A stretch of DNA of 64,000 nucleotides from Limnobacter humi (GTDB lineage: Bacteria; Pseudomonadota; Gammaproteobacteria; Burkholderiales; Burkholderiaceae_B). Under the pieces are notes generated by a model. That model had not been told where the DNA came from. It did not search any database and was given only the letters and a program-made list of their open reading frames with translations. Shown here piece by piece: positions 16,264-24,613 of the stretch. Where the stretch lies: the NCBI RefSeq assembly GCF_024518835.1, contig NZ_JANIGO010000002.1, positions 501,522 through 565,521 of the forward strand, given 5' to 3'. Numbering within the stretch: position 1 is the stretch's first letter; the number at the start of each line of letters is the position of its first letter. The position numbers and the translations under genes were made by a program.

Positions 16264-17925
16264 ATGGCCCAATACGTTTTTAGCATGAACCGCGTGGGGA
16301 AAATTGTTCCTCCCAAACGCCAAATTTTGAAAGACATTTCGCTGAGCTTTTTTCCGGGCGCCAAAATTGGCGTGTTGGGTTTGAACGGCTCCGGAAAATC
16401 AACCCTGCTGAAAATCATGGCTGGGGTGGACAAGGACATTGAAGGCGAAGCCGTGCCCATGCCCAACCTGAACATTGGCTACTTGAGCCAGGAACCTGAA
16501 CTCAACCCGGAGCACACCGTGCGCCAAGCGGTTGAAGAAGGCTTGGGTGATTTGGGCGTGGCTCAGCAAAAGCTGGAAGAAATCTACGCAGCCTATGCCG
16601 ACCCCGAAGCGGACTTCGACAAACTGGCTGAAGAGCAGGCCAAATGGGAAGCCGTGATTGCTGCGGCAGGCAATGATGTAGAACACCTGATGGAAATTGC
16701 GGCTGACTCGCTTCGCCTGCCTGCTTGGGAAGCCATTGTTGGCAATTTGTCTGGCGGTGAAAAGCGCCGCGTGGCCCTGTGCCGCTTGCTGATGAGCAAA
16801 CCCGACATGCTGCTGCTGGACGAACCCACCAACCACCTGGATGCAGAATCGGTTCACTGGCTGGAGCAGTTCCTGCACAAATTCCCGGGCACCGTGGTGG
16901 CTGTTACTCACGACCGCTACTTTCTGGACAATGCGGCCGAGTGGATTCTGGAATTGGACCGTGGCCACGGCATTCCCTGGAAGGGCAACTACAGCAGTTG
17001 GCTGGAACAAAAGGAAGACCGTCTGAAACAGGAAGAGGCCTCGGAAAGCGCACGCCAAAAAGCCCTGAAGAAAGAACTGGAGTGGGTTCGCCAAAACCCC
17101 AAGGGGCGGCAGGCCAAATCCAAGGCACGTATTGCCCGCTTTGAAGAATTGTCCAGCCACGAATACCAAAAGCGCAACGAGACCCAGGAAATTTTCATTC
17201 CCGTGGCTGAACGCCTGGGCAATGAGGTGATTGAGTTTGAAAATGTCAGCAAGGCTTTTGGTGACCGTTTGCTGATTGACAACCTCAGCTTCAAAATTCC
17301 ACCCGGCGCCATTGTGGGGGTGATCGGCCCCAACGGTGCGGGTAAATCCACCTTGTTCAAAATGATCGCCGGCAAGGAGCAACCCACCAGCGGCACCGTA
17401 AAAATTGGCCCCACAGTCAAGCTGGCCATGGTAGACCAGGCCCGCGATTCGCTGCCCAATGACAAAACCGTGTTTGAGGGAGTTGCCGAAGGTTCAGACA
17501 TTCTGACCGTGGGCAAGTTTGAAATGCCCTCCCGCGCCTACCTGGGCCGCTTCAACTTCAAGGGTGGCGACCAGCAGAAGATCATCGGCAACTTGTCGGG
17601 GGGTGAACGCGGCCGCTTGCACCTGGCCAAAACGTTGATTTCTGGCGGCAATGTGCTGATGCTGGACGAGCCGTCCAACGACCTGGATGTGGAAACCCTG
17701 CGTGCCCTGGAAGATGCACTGCTGGAATTTGCGGGCACCGTGCTGGTGACCTCACACGACCGCTGGTTCCTCGACCGCATTGCGACACACATTCTGGCTT
17801 GCGAAGGCGACTCACAGTGGGTGTTCTTCGATGGAAACTTCCAGGAATATGAGGCCGACAAGGTCAAACGCCTGGGTGAAGAAGGCGCCCGACCCAAGCG
17901 GGTTCGGTACAAACCCCTCAAGTAA
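16264..17925 (+). CDS. ettA: Energy-dependent translational throttle protein EttA (ABC-F ATPase)
   Basis: A 553-residue ABC-F protein with two ATPase domains and no membrane segments. Domain 1 has Walker A GLNGSGKSTLLKIM, signature LSGGEKRRVALCRL and Walker B MLLLDEPTNHLD. Domain 2 has GPNGAGKSTLFKMI, LSGGERGRLHLAKTL and VLMLDEPSNDLD. The opening YVFSMNRVGKIVPPKRQILKDISLSF is characteristic of EttA. It binds the ribosomal E site and gates the first peptide bond according to ATP/ADP ratio. Length equals that of the E. coli protein. It starts 33 bases after the flavoprotein gene and ends at a strong terminator. Confidence 0.97.
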   Translation: MAQYVFSMNRVGKIVPPKRQILKDISLSFFPGAKIGVLGLNGSGKSTLLKIMAGVDKDIEGEAVPMPNLNIGYLSQEPELNPEHTVRQAVEEGLGDLGVAQQKLEEIYAAYADPEADFDKLAEEQAKWEAVIAAAGNDVEHLMEIAADSLRLPAWEAIVGNLSGGEKRRVALCRLLMSKPDMLLLDEPTNHLDAESVHWLEQFLHKFPGTVVAVTHDRYFLDNAAEWILELDRGHGIPWKGNYSSWLEQKEDRLKQEEASESARQKALKKELEWVRQNPKGRQAKSKARIARFEELSSHEYQKRNETQEIFIPVAERLGNEVIEFENVSKAFGDRLLIDNLSFKIPPGAIVGVIGPNGAGKSTLFKMIAGKEQPTSGTVKIGPTVKLAMVDQARDSLPNDKTVFEGVAEGSDILTVGKFEMPSRAYLGRFNFKGGDQQKIIGNLSGGERGRLHLAKTLISGGNVLMLDEPSNDLDVETLRALEDALLEFAGTVLVTSHDRWFLDRIATHILACEGDSQWVFFDGNFQEYEADKVKRLGEEGARPKRVRYKPLK

Positions 17926-17944
17926 ATGGGTATCGAGGTAAACG

Positions 17945-17971
17945 AAGGGCTTCATCACGAAGCCCTTTTTT
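17945..17971 (+). terminator. Rho-independent terminator of ettA
   Basis: A perfect 9-bp stem AAGGGCTTC / GAAGCCCTT with a 5-base loop is followed by a T run, 19 bases after the ettA stop codon. Confidence 0.93.
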
Positions 17972-17998
17972 ATTGATCAGTGTGATTGAAAATCAGGC

Positions 17999-18865
17999 TC
18001 AAGGATTGAGCTTGTCCTGGGTTTTCAGGTCGAAGTCGCTGGCATCGTGCCGTTCAAACAACTGCTCTTCCGGTTTACCCCAGGCGCGGTTCACCATGCG
18101 GCCACGCTTGACTGCTGGTCGCTCCGCCAATTCATGGGTCCAGCGCAGTACGTTGGTGTAAGTGTGGGCTTCCAAAAACTCCGCTGCGTTGTACACCGCT
18201 CCCACCACAATGCCGCCATACCAGGGCCAACAGGCCATGTCGGCAATGGTGTATTCATCACCAGCTACAAAACGGTTTTTGGCCAACTGACGGTCCAAGA
18301 CATCCAGCTGGCGCTTCAGTTCCATGGTGTAGCGGTTGATGGGGTATTCGTACTTCTCTGGTGCGTATACATAGAAATGCCCAAAGCCACCGCCCACGAA
18401 GGCAGCACTGCCCATCTGCCAAAACAGCCAATTCAAGGTCTCGGTGCGTTTGGCGGGGTCTTGGGGCAGGAATTCACCAAACTTCTCGGCCAAATACAAC
18501 AGGATGGAACCTGACTCGAACACCCGTGTGCCGGGGCTGGTACTGCGGTCCAGCAGGGCTGGAATTTTGGAATTGGGGTTGATATCCACAAATCCGGAGC
18601 TGAATTGCATGCCTTCGTTGATCTTGATGAGGTGGGCATCATATTCGGCACTGGCATGCCCACGGGCCAACAACTCCTCCAGCATCACCGTCACTTTCAC
18701 ACCATTGGGCGTGGCCAGTGAATACAGCTGCAAGGGGTGCTTGCCGACAGGCAATTCCTTGTCATGCGTGGGCCCGGCAATCGGTCGGTTGATGTTGGCA
18801 AACTGACCGCCGCTGGCTTTGTCCCAGGTCCAGACTTTCGGTGGGGTGTAGGTAGCGTCACTCAT
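17999..18865 (-). CDS. yghU: Glutathione-dependent disulfide-bond oxidoreductase YghU (GST family)
   Basis: A 288-residue Nu-class glutathione transferase. The family opening TYTPPKVWTWDKASGGQFANINRPIAGPTHDKELPVGKH (read in pieces) is distinctive for YghU, followed by the thioredoxin-fold domain (LQLYSLATPNGVKVTVMLEEL; the TPNG segment binds glutathione) and the helical C-terminal domain (FVAGDEYTIADMACWPW). Such proteins show disulfide reductase activity and peroxide reduction using two glutathione molecules. AGGAG lies eight bases before ATG 18865. It is adjacent to, but about 60 bases upstream of, the end of the ccm operon on the same strand, with no terminator in between. Confidence 0.95.
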   Translation of the reverse strand: MSDATYTPPKVWTWDKASGGQFANINRPIAGPTHDKELPVGKHPLQLYSLATPNGVKVTVMLEELLARGHASAEYDAHLIKINEGMQFSSGFVDINPNSKIPALLDRSTSPGTRVFESGSILLYLAEKFGEFLPQDPAKRTETLNWLFWQMGSAAFVGGGFGHFYVYAPEKYEYPINRYTMELKRQLDVLDRQLAKNRFVAGDEYTIADMACWPWYGGIVVGAVYNAAEFLEAHTYTNVLRWTHELAERPAVKRGRMVNRAWGKPEEQLFERHDASDFDLKTQDKLNP

Positions 18866-18928
18866 CGGGATACTCCTGAATTCTGCGTTAACAACAAACT
18901 TGACCGATTGAGTGTACTTCGGATTTGA

Positions 18929-19321
18929 TCAAGGGCGGTCTTGGTATTGACGCTCAGCCCAATCCGGATCATCCATGGTCAGCATGGTTGGGGGGGCTTC
19001 CTGCCTGGGCTTCATGACCCTGCGCGCCAGAAGAACCGCCAGCAACAGCACAACAAACGGCCCACCCCACAACACGGCGTTACCCGGTGTGTAGGCTGGT
19101 TTGTACAACACAAACTCGCCATAGCGGTCCTGCATGTATTGCTTGATCTCCGCTTGGCTTTTTCCGGCATGCACTTGCTCGGCAATTTTCTCTTTCAGGT
19201 CGATGGCCAGGGACGCATGGGAGTCGGCGAGTGACTGATTTTGGCACACCAGGCAACGCAACTCGCTGGCCACATCCCGATAGACTGCTTGTTCGGCAGG
19301 GCTTAAATCATTGGGATTCAT
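18929..19321 (-). CDS. ccmH: Cytochrome c maturation protein CcmH, without visible signal peptide
   Basis: A 130-residue thiol-redox subunit of the haem lyase complex that reduces apocytochrome CXXCH cysteines. The active-site motif is LRCLVCQNQSLADSHA (C-x-x-C), with the LKEKIAEQV and YGEFVLYKP segments of the family. One membrane helix lies at about residues 83-102, followed by RRVMK. Unlike most CcmH proteins there is no N-terminal signal peptide: ATG 19321 has a good GGAGG site and the frame upstream meets a stop within eight codons. The helix may act as a reverse anchor placing the N-terminus in the periplasm. It overlaps ccmG by 14 bases and is the last ccm gene. Confidence 0.93.
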   Translation of the reverse strand: MNPNDLSPAEQAVYRDVASELRCLVCQNQSLADSHASLAIDLKEKIAEQVHAGKSQAEIKQYMQDRYGEFVLYKPAYTPGNAVLWGGPFVVLLLAVLLARRVMKPRQEAPPTMLTMDDPDWAERQYQDRP

Positions 19322-19895
19322 GCGTTGCCTCCAGGGTGGGCATCACCACCGTTTGCACATAATCCGGTGCGATGGGCCCCACCTGCTTGTGCAACACCAC
19401 ATTGTTGCTGCTCATCAAAAAAGTTTCCGGCACACCGTACACACCCAGCTCGATACCAAAATCACCCGTTTGATCAATCAAAACAAGGTCATACGGGTTG
19501 CCATGTTGAGCCAGCCATTGGCGGGTATCGTCCAGTTGGTCCTTGTAGGCCAGTCCAACCAGCCGGATGTGTTTATCCCTGGCAATGTCCAGCCAGTGGG
19601 GGTGTTCAACCAAACAGGCCTGGCACCAGGAAGCAAACACATTCAATACCCAGGGTTGGCCTTTGAGCGCATCAATGACTTGCAGGGTGTGTAGGTCCGC
19701 AATGTGTACCAGCCGGGCCTCTGGCCCTTGCAAGGCCAACACAGGCAAGGTCGCTTGCGGGATGGATTTGCCGATCAGGGCGGACGGCAGCTTCTTGGGG
19801 TCCAGCCACAAACCTTTGAGCAAAAAAACACCCAGCAACAACAGCACCAGCAGGGGCAATAACAAGCGCAGCAACGACGGTTTGGATATGTTCAT
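19308..19895 (-). CDS. ccmG: Thiol:disulfide interchange protein CcmG/DsbE
   Basis: A 195-residue membrane-anchored thioredoxin-fold protein. An N-terminal hydrophobic anchor (about residues 8-28, leucine-rich) precedes a periplasmic domain with the active site VFASWCQACLVEHP (W-C-x-x-C) and the cis-proline region YGVPETFLM. It reduces apocytochromes or CcmH during c-type cytochrome assembly. The ATG at 19895 is five bases after the ccmF stop; the longer frame to 19985 lies within ccmF and is rejected. Confidence 0.95.
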   Translation of the reverse strand: MNISKPSLLRLLLPLLVLLLLGVFLLKGLWLDPKKLPSALIGKSIPQATLPVLALQGPEARLVHIADLHTLQVIDALKGQPWVLNVFASWCQACLVEHPHWLDIARDKHIRLVGLAYKDQLDDTRQWLAQHGNPYDLVLIDQTGDFGIELGVYGVPETFLMSSNNVVLHKQVGPIAPDYVQTVVMPTLEATHESQ

Positions 19896-19900
19896 ACCGC

Positions 19901-21895
19901 TTAAATCCCCTGGCCTTTTCCGCGGTAACGACGGTCCATCACCGTGATAAAACCACCCAGAGCCATGAGTGCGCAGCCCCACCAAATGAGGTTGATGAGT
20001 GGCTTGTAATACACACGCACTCCCCAGCTTTGCGTTGCGCCAGCATTGTTGCCGCCTTGAACAGCCTCCCCGAGGCTGATGTACACATCCGAAAACCAGT
20101 CGGTGTGAATCGCTGCTTCGGTCATGACGTTGGACGACGACTGGTAACGACGCTTTTCAGGCTCCATCAGGTAAATCACATTGCCGGCACCGCGCGTGAG
20201 CTCAAACACACCCAGTGCCGCCACATGGTTTACCCGCTGCACGGAATCGACACCGATGAATGTGAGCCTCCAAGGACCGATTTCCTCGGTTTGACCTGGC
20301 TTCATGACCAAGTCTTTTTCCAATTCGAATGTTTTGACCGAGGACACCCCCAGTACAAACACTGCGACCCCCAAGTGTGCCAGCACCATGGCCCAGTAAG
20401 ACGGGCTCAGGCGTTGAGCCCGGTAGAGCCATCCGGTTTCGGGGCGTTGCTGTTGGAGTTGGTGTTGAGCCCGCTGCGCATGGGCCAAGGTACTCAACGC
20501 CAAAAAAGCTGCCGACACCACACCCAGGGCCCACAGGGCGCTGAAGTGCCCGCTATTTAACCAAGCCAGCCCCAACGCCACCAAGGAGAGCACCATGGCC
20601 AACGCCCCTGGTTTAACGTAACGTGCCAGAGGCGTTTCCCGCCAACGGCTGTCGGGCCCCAAGGCCATCAACAAGACCGCAGGCAACAGAAGTGGCACGA
20701 ACAAGGCCTCAAAATAGGGTTGACCCACCGACATTTTTCGGCCATTCAGCACTTCGACCACCAAGGGGTATAACGTGCCCAACATGACGGTGACCAATGC
20801 TGCACTCATCAGCACATTGTTGGACAACAGCAGCGCTTCACGGCCGCTTGCCTTGAAGGTGCCACCCTGCCCCACTTGGCCTGCACGCAGGGCGTACAGC
20901 AGGTAGGAGCCACCGACCACCAACAACAGAATCACCAAGATGAAAATGCCCCGTTTCGGGTCGGTTGCGAACGCATGAACGGAGGTGAGCACACCGGAGC
21001 GGACCAAAAATGTACCCAGCAACGACAACGCAAACGTGGTCAAGGCCAACAGCACGGTCCAGCTTTTCAGTGCACCGCGTTTTTCACTCACGGCCAGGGA
21101 ATGGATAAGCGCGGTACCTGCCAACCACGGCATGAGGGAGGCATTTTCAACCGGGTCCCAAAACCACCAACCACCCCAGCCCAACTCACGGTAGGCCCAC
21201 CAACTGCCCAGCGCAATTCCCACTGTGAGAAATGCCCAGGCAGTGTTGGCCCAAGGGCGGCTCCAGCGGGCCCAGCTCATGTCAAACCGGCCTTCCAGAA
21301 GTCCAGCCATGGCAAATGCGAACGACACTGCAAACCCCACATACCCCATGTACAGCATGGGTGGGTGGATGACCATGATGACGTCTTGCAACAGGGGGTT
21401 TAAGTCACGTCCATCCAGCGGCGCTGGACTGAGGTGCTCAAAGGGGTTGGACGCTAACAACAAATACAGCAAGAAGCCACTAAGCACCAGTTGTAGAATG
21501 CACAGCACCCGGGCCTTGAAGCTGGCAGACACATCAAACCGGGACCAGGACACCGCCTGCATCCATCCCGTGAACATCAGGATCCACAACAAAAATGAGC
21601 CTTCATGCGAACCCCAGCTGGCGGCCACTTTGTAGAAAAGGGGCAGGCTGAGATTGGAATTCTCGGCCACATTTCGCACTGAAAAATCGCTCAACATGAA
21701 GCTGGCGAGCAACCCGGCAAAAGCCACCACCACCAGGCTGAAAATACCTGCAACATGCCGCTGCGTTCCCAGCAACACCGGCTGAGCAACTGCATGGCCA
21801 CGCACCCCCCGCAAGGCGGCCAGTCCAGAACAAGCGCCGCTCACACACAACAACAAAGCCAAGGACAAGGCCCACTGGGCCAGGGTTGCAATCAT
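19901..21895 (-). CDS. ccmF: Cytochrome c haem lyase subunit CcmF
   Basis: A 664-residue polytopic membrane protein of the haem-lyase complex. The periplasmic haem-handling WWD motif is clear (LGWGGWWFWDPVENASLMPWL), and many membrane helices with conserved periplasmic histidines (VIHPPMLYMGYVG) surround it. CcmF takes haem from holo-CcmE and helps attach it to apocytochrome c delivered by CcmG/CcmH. The start codon overlaps the ccmE stop (ATGA). Length is normal for the family. Confidence 0.97.
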   Translation of the reverse strand: MIATLAQWALSLALLLCVSGACSGLAALRGVRGHAVAQPVLLGTQRHVAGIFSLVVVAFAGLLASFMLSDFSVRNVAENSNLSLPLFYKVAASWGSHEGSFLLWILMFTGWMQAVSWSRFDVSASFKARVLCILQLVLSGFLLYLLLASNPFEHLSPAPLDGRDLNPLLQDVIMVIHPPMLYMGYVGFAVSFAFAMAGLLEGRFDMSWARWSRPWANTAWAFLTVGIALGSWWAYRELGWGGWWFWDPVENASLMPWLAGTALIHSLAVSEKRGALKSWTVLLALTTFALSLLGTFLVRSGVLTSVHAFATDPKRGIFILVILLLVVGGSYLLYALRAGQVGQGGTFKASGREALLLSNNVLMSAALVTVMLGTLYPLVVEVLNGRKMSVGQPYFEALFVPLLLPAVLLMALGPDSRWRETPLARYVKPGALAMVLSLVALGLAWLNSGHFSALWALGVVSAAFLALSTLAHAQRAQHQLQQQRPETGWLYRAQRLSPSYWAMVLAHLGVAVFVLGVSSVKTFELEKDLVMKPGQTEEIGPWRLTFIGVDSVQRVNHVAALGVFELTRGAGNVIYLMEPEKRRYQSSSNVMTEAAIHTDWFSDVYISLGEAVQGGNNAGATQSWGVRVYYKPLINLIWWGCALMALGGFITVMDRRYRGKGQGI

Positions 21896-22296
21896 TTGGG
21901 CATTCCAGGGGGTGAATAGTTTTCGTCATGCTTGGCCAGTACTTCACTGGCAGTAAACACCTGTCCGTCCCAATGGCCGTCGGCCACCACGCCGGTACCC
22001 TCCTTGAACAGGTCAGGCAAGATACCGGTGTATTGCACCGGCACTTGTTGGTGCTGGTCTGACACCACAAAACGAACCTTCAGGCTGTGCGGTTCACGCT
22101 GAACAGACCCCTTCTCGACCAGCCCACCCAAGCGATAGCTGCCCTGGCCAACGGGGGTTTCGCCAGACAGGATCTGGCTGGGTGTGTAGAAAAAAACCAG
22201 GTTGTCGTTAAACACCTTCAGCAAGGCAAATGCAAAGCCGGCCGCCACGACCAACACAGCCAACAACCACAACACACGTTGTCCACGAAGCGTCAT
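21892..22296 (-). CDS. ccmE: Cytochrome c maturation haem chaperone CcmE
   Basis: A 134-residue periplasmic haem chaperone with an N-terminal signal anchor (VLWLLAVLVVAAGFAFALL) and an OB-fold. The covalent haem-binding motif is H-x-x-x-Y near the C-terminus (AKHDENYSPP). Other family segments are YTPSQI and RLGGLVEKGSV. It carries haem from the CcmABCD release complex to CcmF. It overlaps ccmF and ccmD by four bases at each end. Confidence 0.96.
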   Translation of the reverse strand: MTLRGQRVLWLLAVLVVAAGFAFALLKVFNDNLVFFYTPSQILSGETPVGQGSYRLGGLVEKGSVQREPHSLKVRFVVSDQHQQVPVQYTGILPDLFKEGTGVVADGHWDGQVFTASEVLAKHDENYSPPGMPK

Positions 22297-22481
22297 GGTG
22301 TGCCCTGTCCCGATGTTGAATCGGCCCCTTCAGCGCTTTTCATGCGCCGCTGTCGTGCATCCCGGCGAGCCTGTTCATGGGCCTGTACGTGGCCAGACCG
22401 GTGGGCGAGCCAGGCGTCCAGTGCAACGATGCCCACACCCAACGCAGTGCAGGTCAAGATGGTGAGCCAGATGGATGTCAT
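22293..22481 (-). CDS. ccmD: Haem exporter small subunit CcmD
   Basis: A 62-residue protein with one hydrophobic segment (TILTCTALGVGIVALDAWLA) followed by a basic, Gln/Arg-rich cytoplasmic tail, the usual CcmD layout. The start overlaps the ccmC stop and its stop overlaps the ccmE start, both as ATGA. CcmD is needed for release of haem-loaded CcmE from CcmAB-CcmC. The assignment rests on size, topology and position between ccmC and ccmE. Confidence 0.85.
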   Translation of the reverse strand: MTSIWLTILTCTALGVGIVALDAWLAHRSGHVQAHEQARRDARQRRMKSAEGADSTSGQGTP

Positions 22482-23194
22482 GGGCCCATGCTCCTCAAAA
22501 GTTTCATCGCCCGTCTGGCCAACAAGGCTTGACGGGCACGGTTCAACACCGTGCTGGCACAACACAGCCAGAACCCCAATACACACAATACCAGTGCCTG
22601 GGCAATGTCCGGGTGCAAACGGCTGCCCGACAGAGACACGCTGTAGCCTTGGTGCAGCGTGTTCCAAAACACCACAGAGCCGTAAATGAGCGGAATGTTG
22701 ACAGCGCCAATCAACAGGCCGATGGCCAATACACGATCGGACTTGGAAGCATCCGCACTGAGTTGCGACAGTGCCATTAAACCCAGGTAAATAAACAACA
22801 GCAGCAGTTCGGAGGTCATGCGCGCATCCCATACCCAGTAGGTGCCCCAGGTGGGTTTGCCCCACAACGAACCGGTGACCAAGGCCAGTGCTGTCATCCA
22901 CGCGCCAGTGGGTAACAGGGCGCGCATCATGACGGCGGAGACCGGGCCGCGATACACCCAGTTCATGCCCGCGTACAGACAGGCCACGAGGTACAGAAAC
23001 ATCGACATCCAGGCTGCCGGCACGTGCACATACAACACGCGATAGACTTCACCCTGTTGCGCATCCACTGGAGCGATGGCCAAACCCAGGTAGAGACCCG
23101 CCAGCATCAGCACCCAACCCAACATGCCCAGCACTTTCCAAAGCCTGCGAGTGGCTTCCAGAAACTTGGGCGGCGAGGCCCAGCTCAACCACAT
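22478..23194 (-). CDS. ccmC: Haem exporter / haem-handling protein CcmC
   Basis: A 238-residue six-helix membrane protein with the WWD-type motif WGTYWVWDARMTSELLLLF, which binds haem at the periplasmic face, and flanking conserved histidines (YVHVPAAWMSM and TLHQGYSVSLSG). CcmC transfers haem to CcmE. AGGAG precedes ATG 23194. It lies directly downstream of the fused ccmAB gene with a 3-base gap. Confidence 0.97.
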   Translation of the reverse strand: MWLSWASPPKFLEATRRLWKVLGMLGWVLMLAGLYLGLAIAPVDAQQGEVYRVLYVHVPAAWMSMFLYLVACLYAGMNWVYRGPVSAVMMRALLPTGAWMTALALVTGSLWGKPTWGTYWVWDARMTSELLLLFIYLGLMALSQLSADASKSDRVLAIGLLIGAVNIPLIYGSVVFWNTLHQGYSVSLSGSRLHPDIAQALVLCVLGFWLCCASTVLNRARQALLARRAMKLLRSMGP

Positions 23195-23197
23195 ACC

Positions 23198-24610
23198 CTA
23201 CTCCTGAACAAGAACACAGAGCCGGCGCGCAACAGGCACACCCAGCAAAAAACCCAAACTGCCCAAACCCCACAACACCATCAAGGGTGCCAATGCCGAG
23301 CGGCCCACGCTGGCGGCCTGGGTCGCTTCCAGACCAAACACCAACACAGGCAAAAGCAAAGGCAGACCCAGCACCAGCAACAGCGCGGTACCACCGCGGG
23401 TCAGTAACACCAGCAAGCTCAGCAAACCCAGCAAAGGCACCATGGCCAGAACCCCGCTGGCACCCGCCCATAGAAATTGCAAAGCCTGGCTACCCGTGAA
23501 TTGAAATTGAACCACCAGCAAACCAGCGACCGGCAATAAAACAGCCACATGCTGCAAGAGCTGCAACAGGCAACGCCCCAACCAGTACGCGCCCAAGCTA
23601 CCCGGTGATGCATGGAGCAACAATTGTAGCCATCCGATCCGATGATCTTCAGCGAACCAATCCTTCACGGTGAGCAACACGGCCAACAGCAGACTGACCC
23701 AGGCCAGGGTTCGAGCAGCTTGCAGCTCGGTGCGATGCAGGGCAAAACCGCACAGGCTGAGCACGATCCAAAAAAACAGGGCACTCCAGGCCACTGTTTG
23801 CAAGCTGCTGCCCAACAACCAGCGATCACGCTGAATGCTCAACCCCAGTGCTCGGGCCCAACCCAGTGCACGAGCGGGTCTGCTTGCCCAGGCAACAGGG
23901 CTGACCAAGTGAGGGTTGAACAGGCTTGGCTCCTCACTTTTTTGCAGACAACTGCCAGAAAACTGCCAGGTCACGCGGACACAGGCTGACCCACCGGCCA
24001 TGGGCGGCCAAGGATGATGGGAAGCCATCAGCACGCTGCCGCCTTGGGCCAAGTGGCGTTTGATCAGGCCATCCAGCAATTGTTGCCCCGCATGGTCAAG
24101 GGTGTTGAGGGGCTCATCCAACAGCCAAACGCGGGCTGGTGACAATAACAACACGCCCAACCCCAGCCGGGCCGTTTGACCAGAAGACAGGGTCGCGACA
24201 TATTCGTAACGCCAATCCATCAAACCCAGTTGTTCAAGAACACCGTCCAATGAACCCAGTGACAACTTGGGTTCAGGCGCATCAGATGAGCCCAGCCAGC
24301 TGGCATGAAGAGCCAATTGCTGAAGCACCGTCAGCTCACCACGAAAACCCATGGTGGTGTTCAGCAGCAGCGCCTGCCCCGGTGCCATCTGGTTCAGTGC
24401 ATTGGCCAGACCTTTGAGAAACGTTGATTTGCCACAGCCATTGCTGCCGCGTACCTGGCAAAGCTCACCGGCCGGCAGTGTCATTTCAATATTCCGGGCC
24501 AACTCCACACCGCCAGCCTGCAGCACCGGCCATTTAACCTGCAACTGCCCAGAGGGTAACCACTGGCAGTTGGGCTGATGTACCGGGCGTGACGGTTGGG
24601 TCATGACCAT
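23198..24610 (-). CDS. CcmA-CcmB fusion: ABC ATPase joined to its membrane subunit
   Basis: A single 470-residue frame that joins two normally separate proteins. Residues about 20-215 are the CcmA ATPase, with Walker A RGSNGCGKSTFLKG, signature LSSGQTARLGLG and Walker B VWLLDEPLNTLD. Residues about 245-470 are CcmB, with six hydrophobic segments and the family end LTRGGTALLLVLGLPLLLPVL then VFGLEATQA. The two parts use ATP hydrolysis to free haem-CcmE from CcmC/D. The linker has no stop or frame break, so it is a true fusion in this sequence. The start may be 24610 or 24604 (both ATG). It lies 3 bases after ccmI. Confidence 0.92.
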   Translation of the reverse strand: MVMTQPSRPVHQPNCQWLPSGQLQVKWPVLQAGGVELARNIEMTLPAGELCQVRGSNGCGKSTFLKGLANALNQMAPGQALLLNTTMGFRGELTVLQQLALHASWLGSSDAPEPKLSLGSLDGVLEQLGLMDWRYEYVATLSSGQTARLGLGVLLLSPARVWLLDEPLNTLDHAGQQLLDGLIKRHLAQGGSVLMASHHPWPPMAGGSACVRVTWQFSGSCLQKSEEPSLFNPHLVSPVAWASRPARALGWARALGLSIQRDRWLLGSSLQTVAWSALFFWIVLSLCGFALHRTELQAARTLAWVSLLLAVLLTVKDWFAEDHRIGWLQLLLHASPGSLGAYWLGRCLLQLLQHVAVLLPVAGLLVVQFQFTGSQALQFLWAGASGVLAMVPLLGLLSLLVLLTRGGTALLLVLGLPLLLPVLVFGLEATQAASVGRSALAPLMVLWGLGSLGFLLGVPVARRLCVLVQE

Positions 24611-24613
24611 GGC

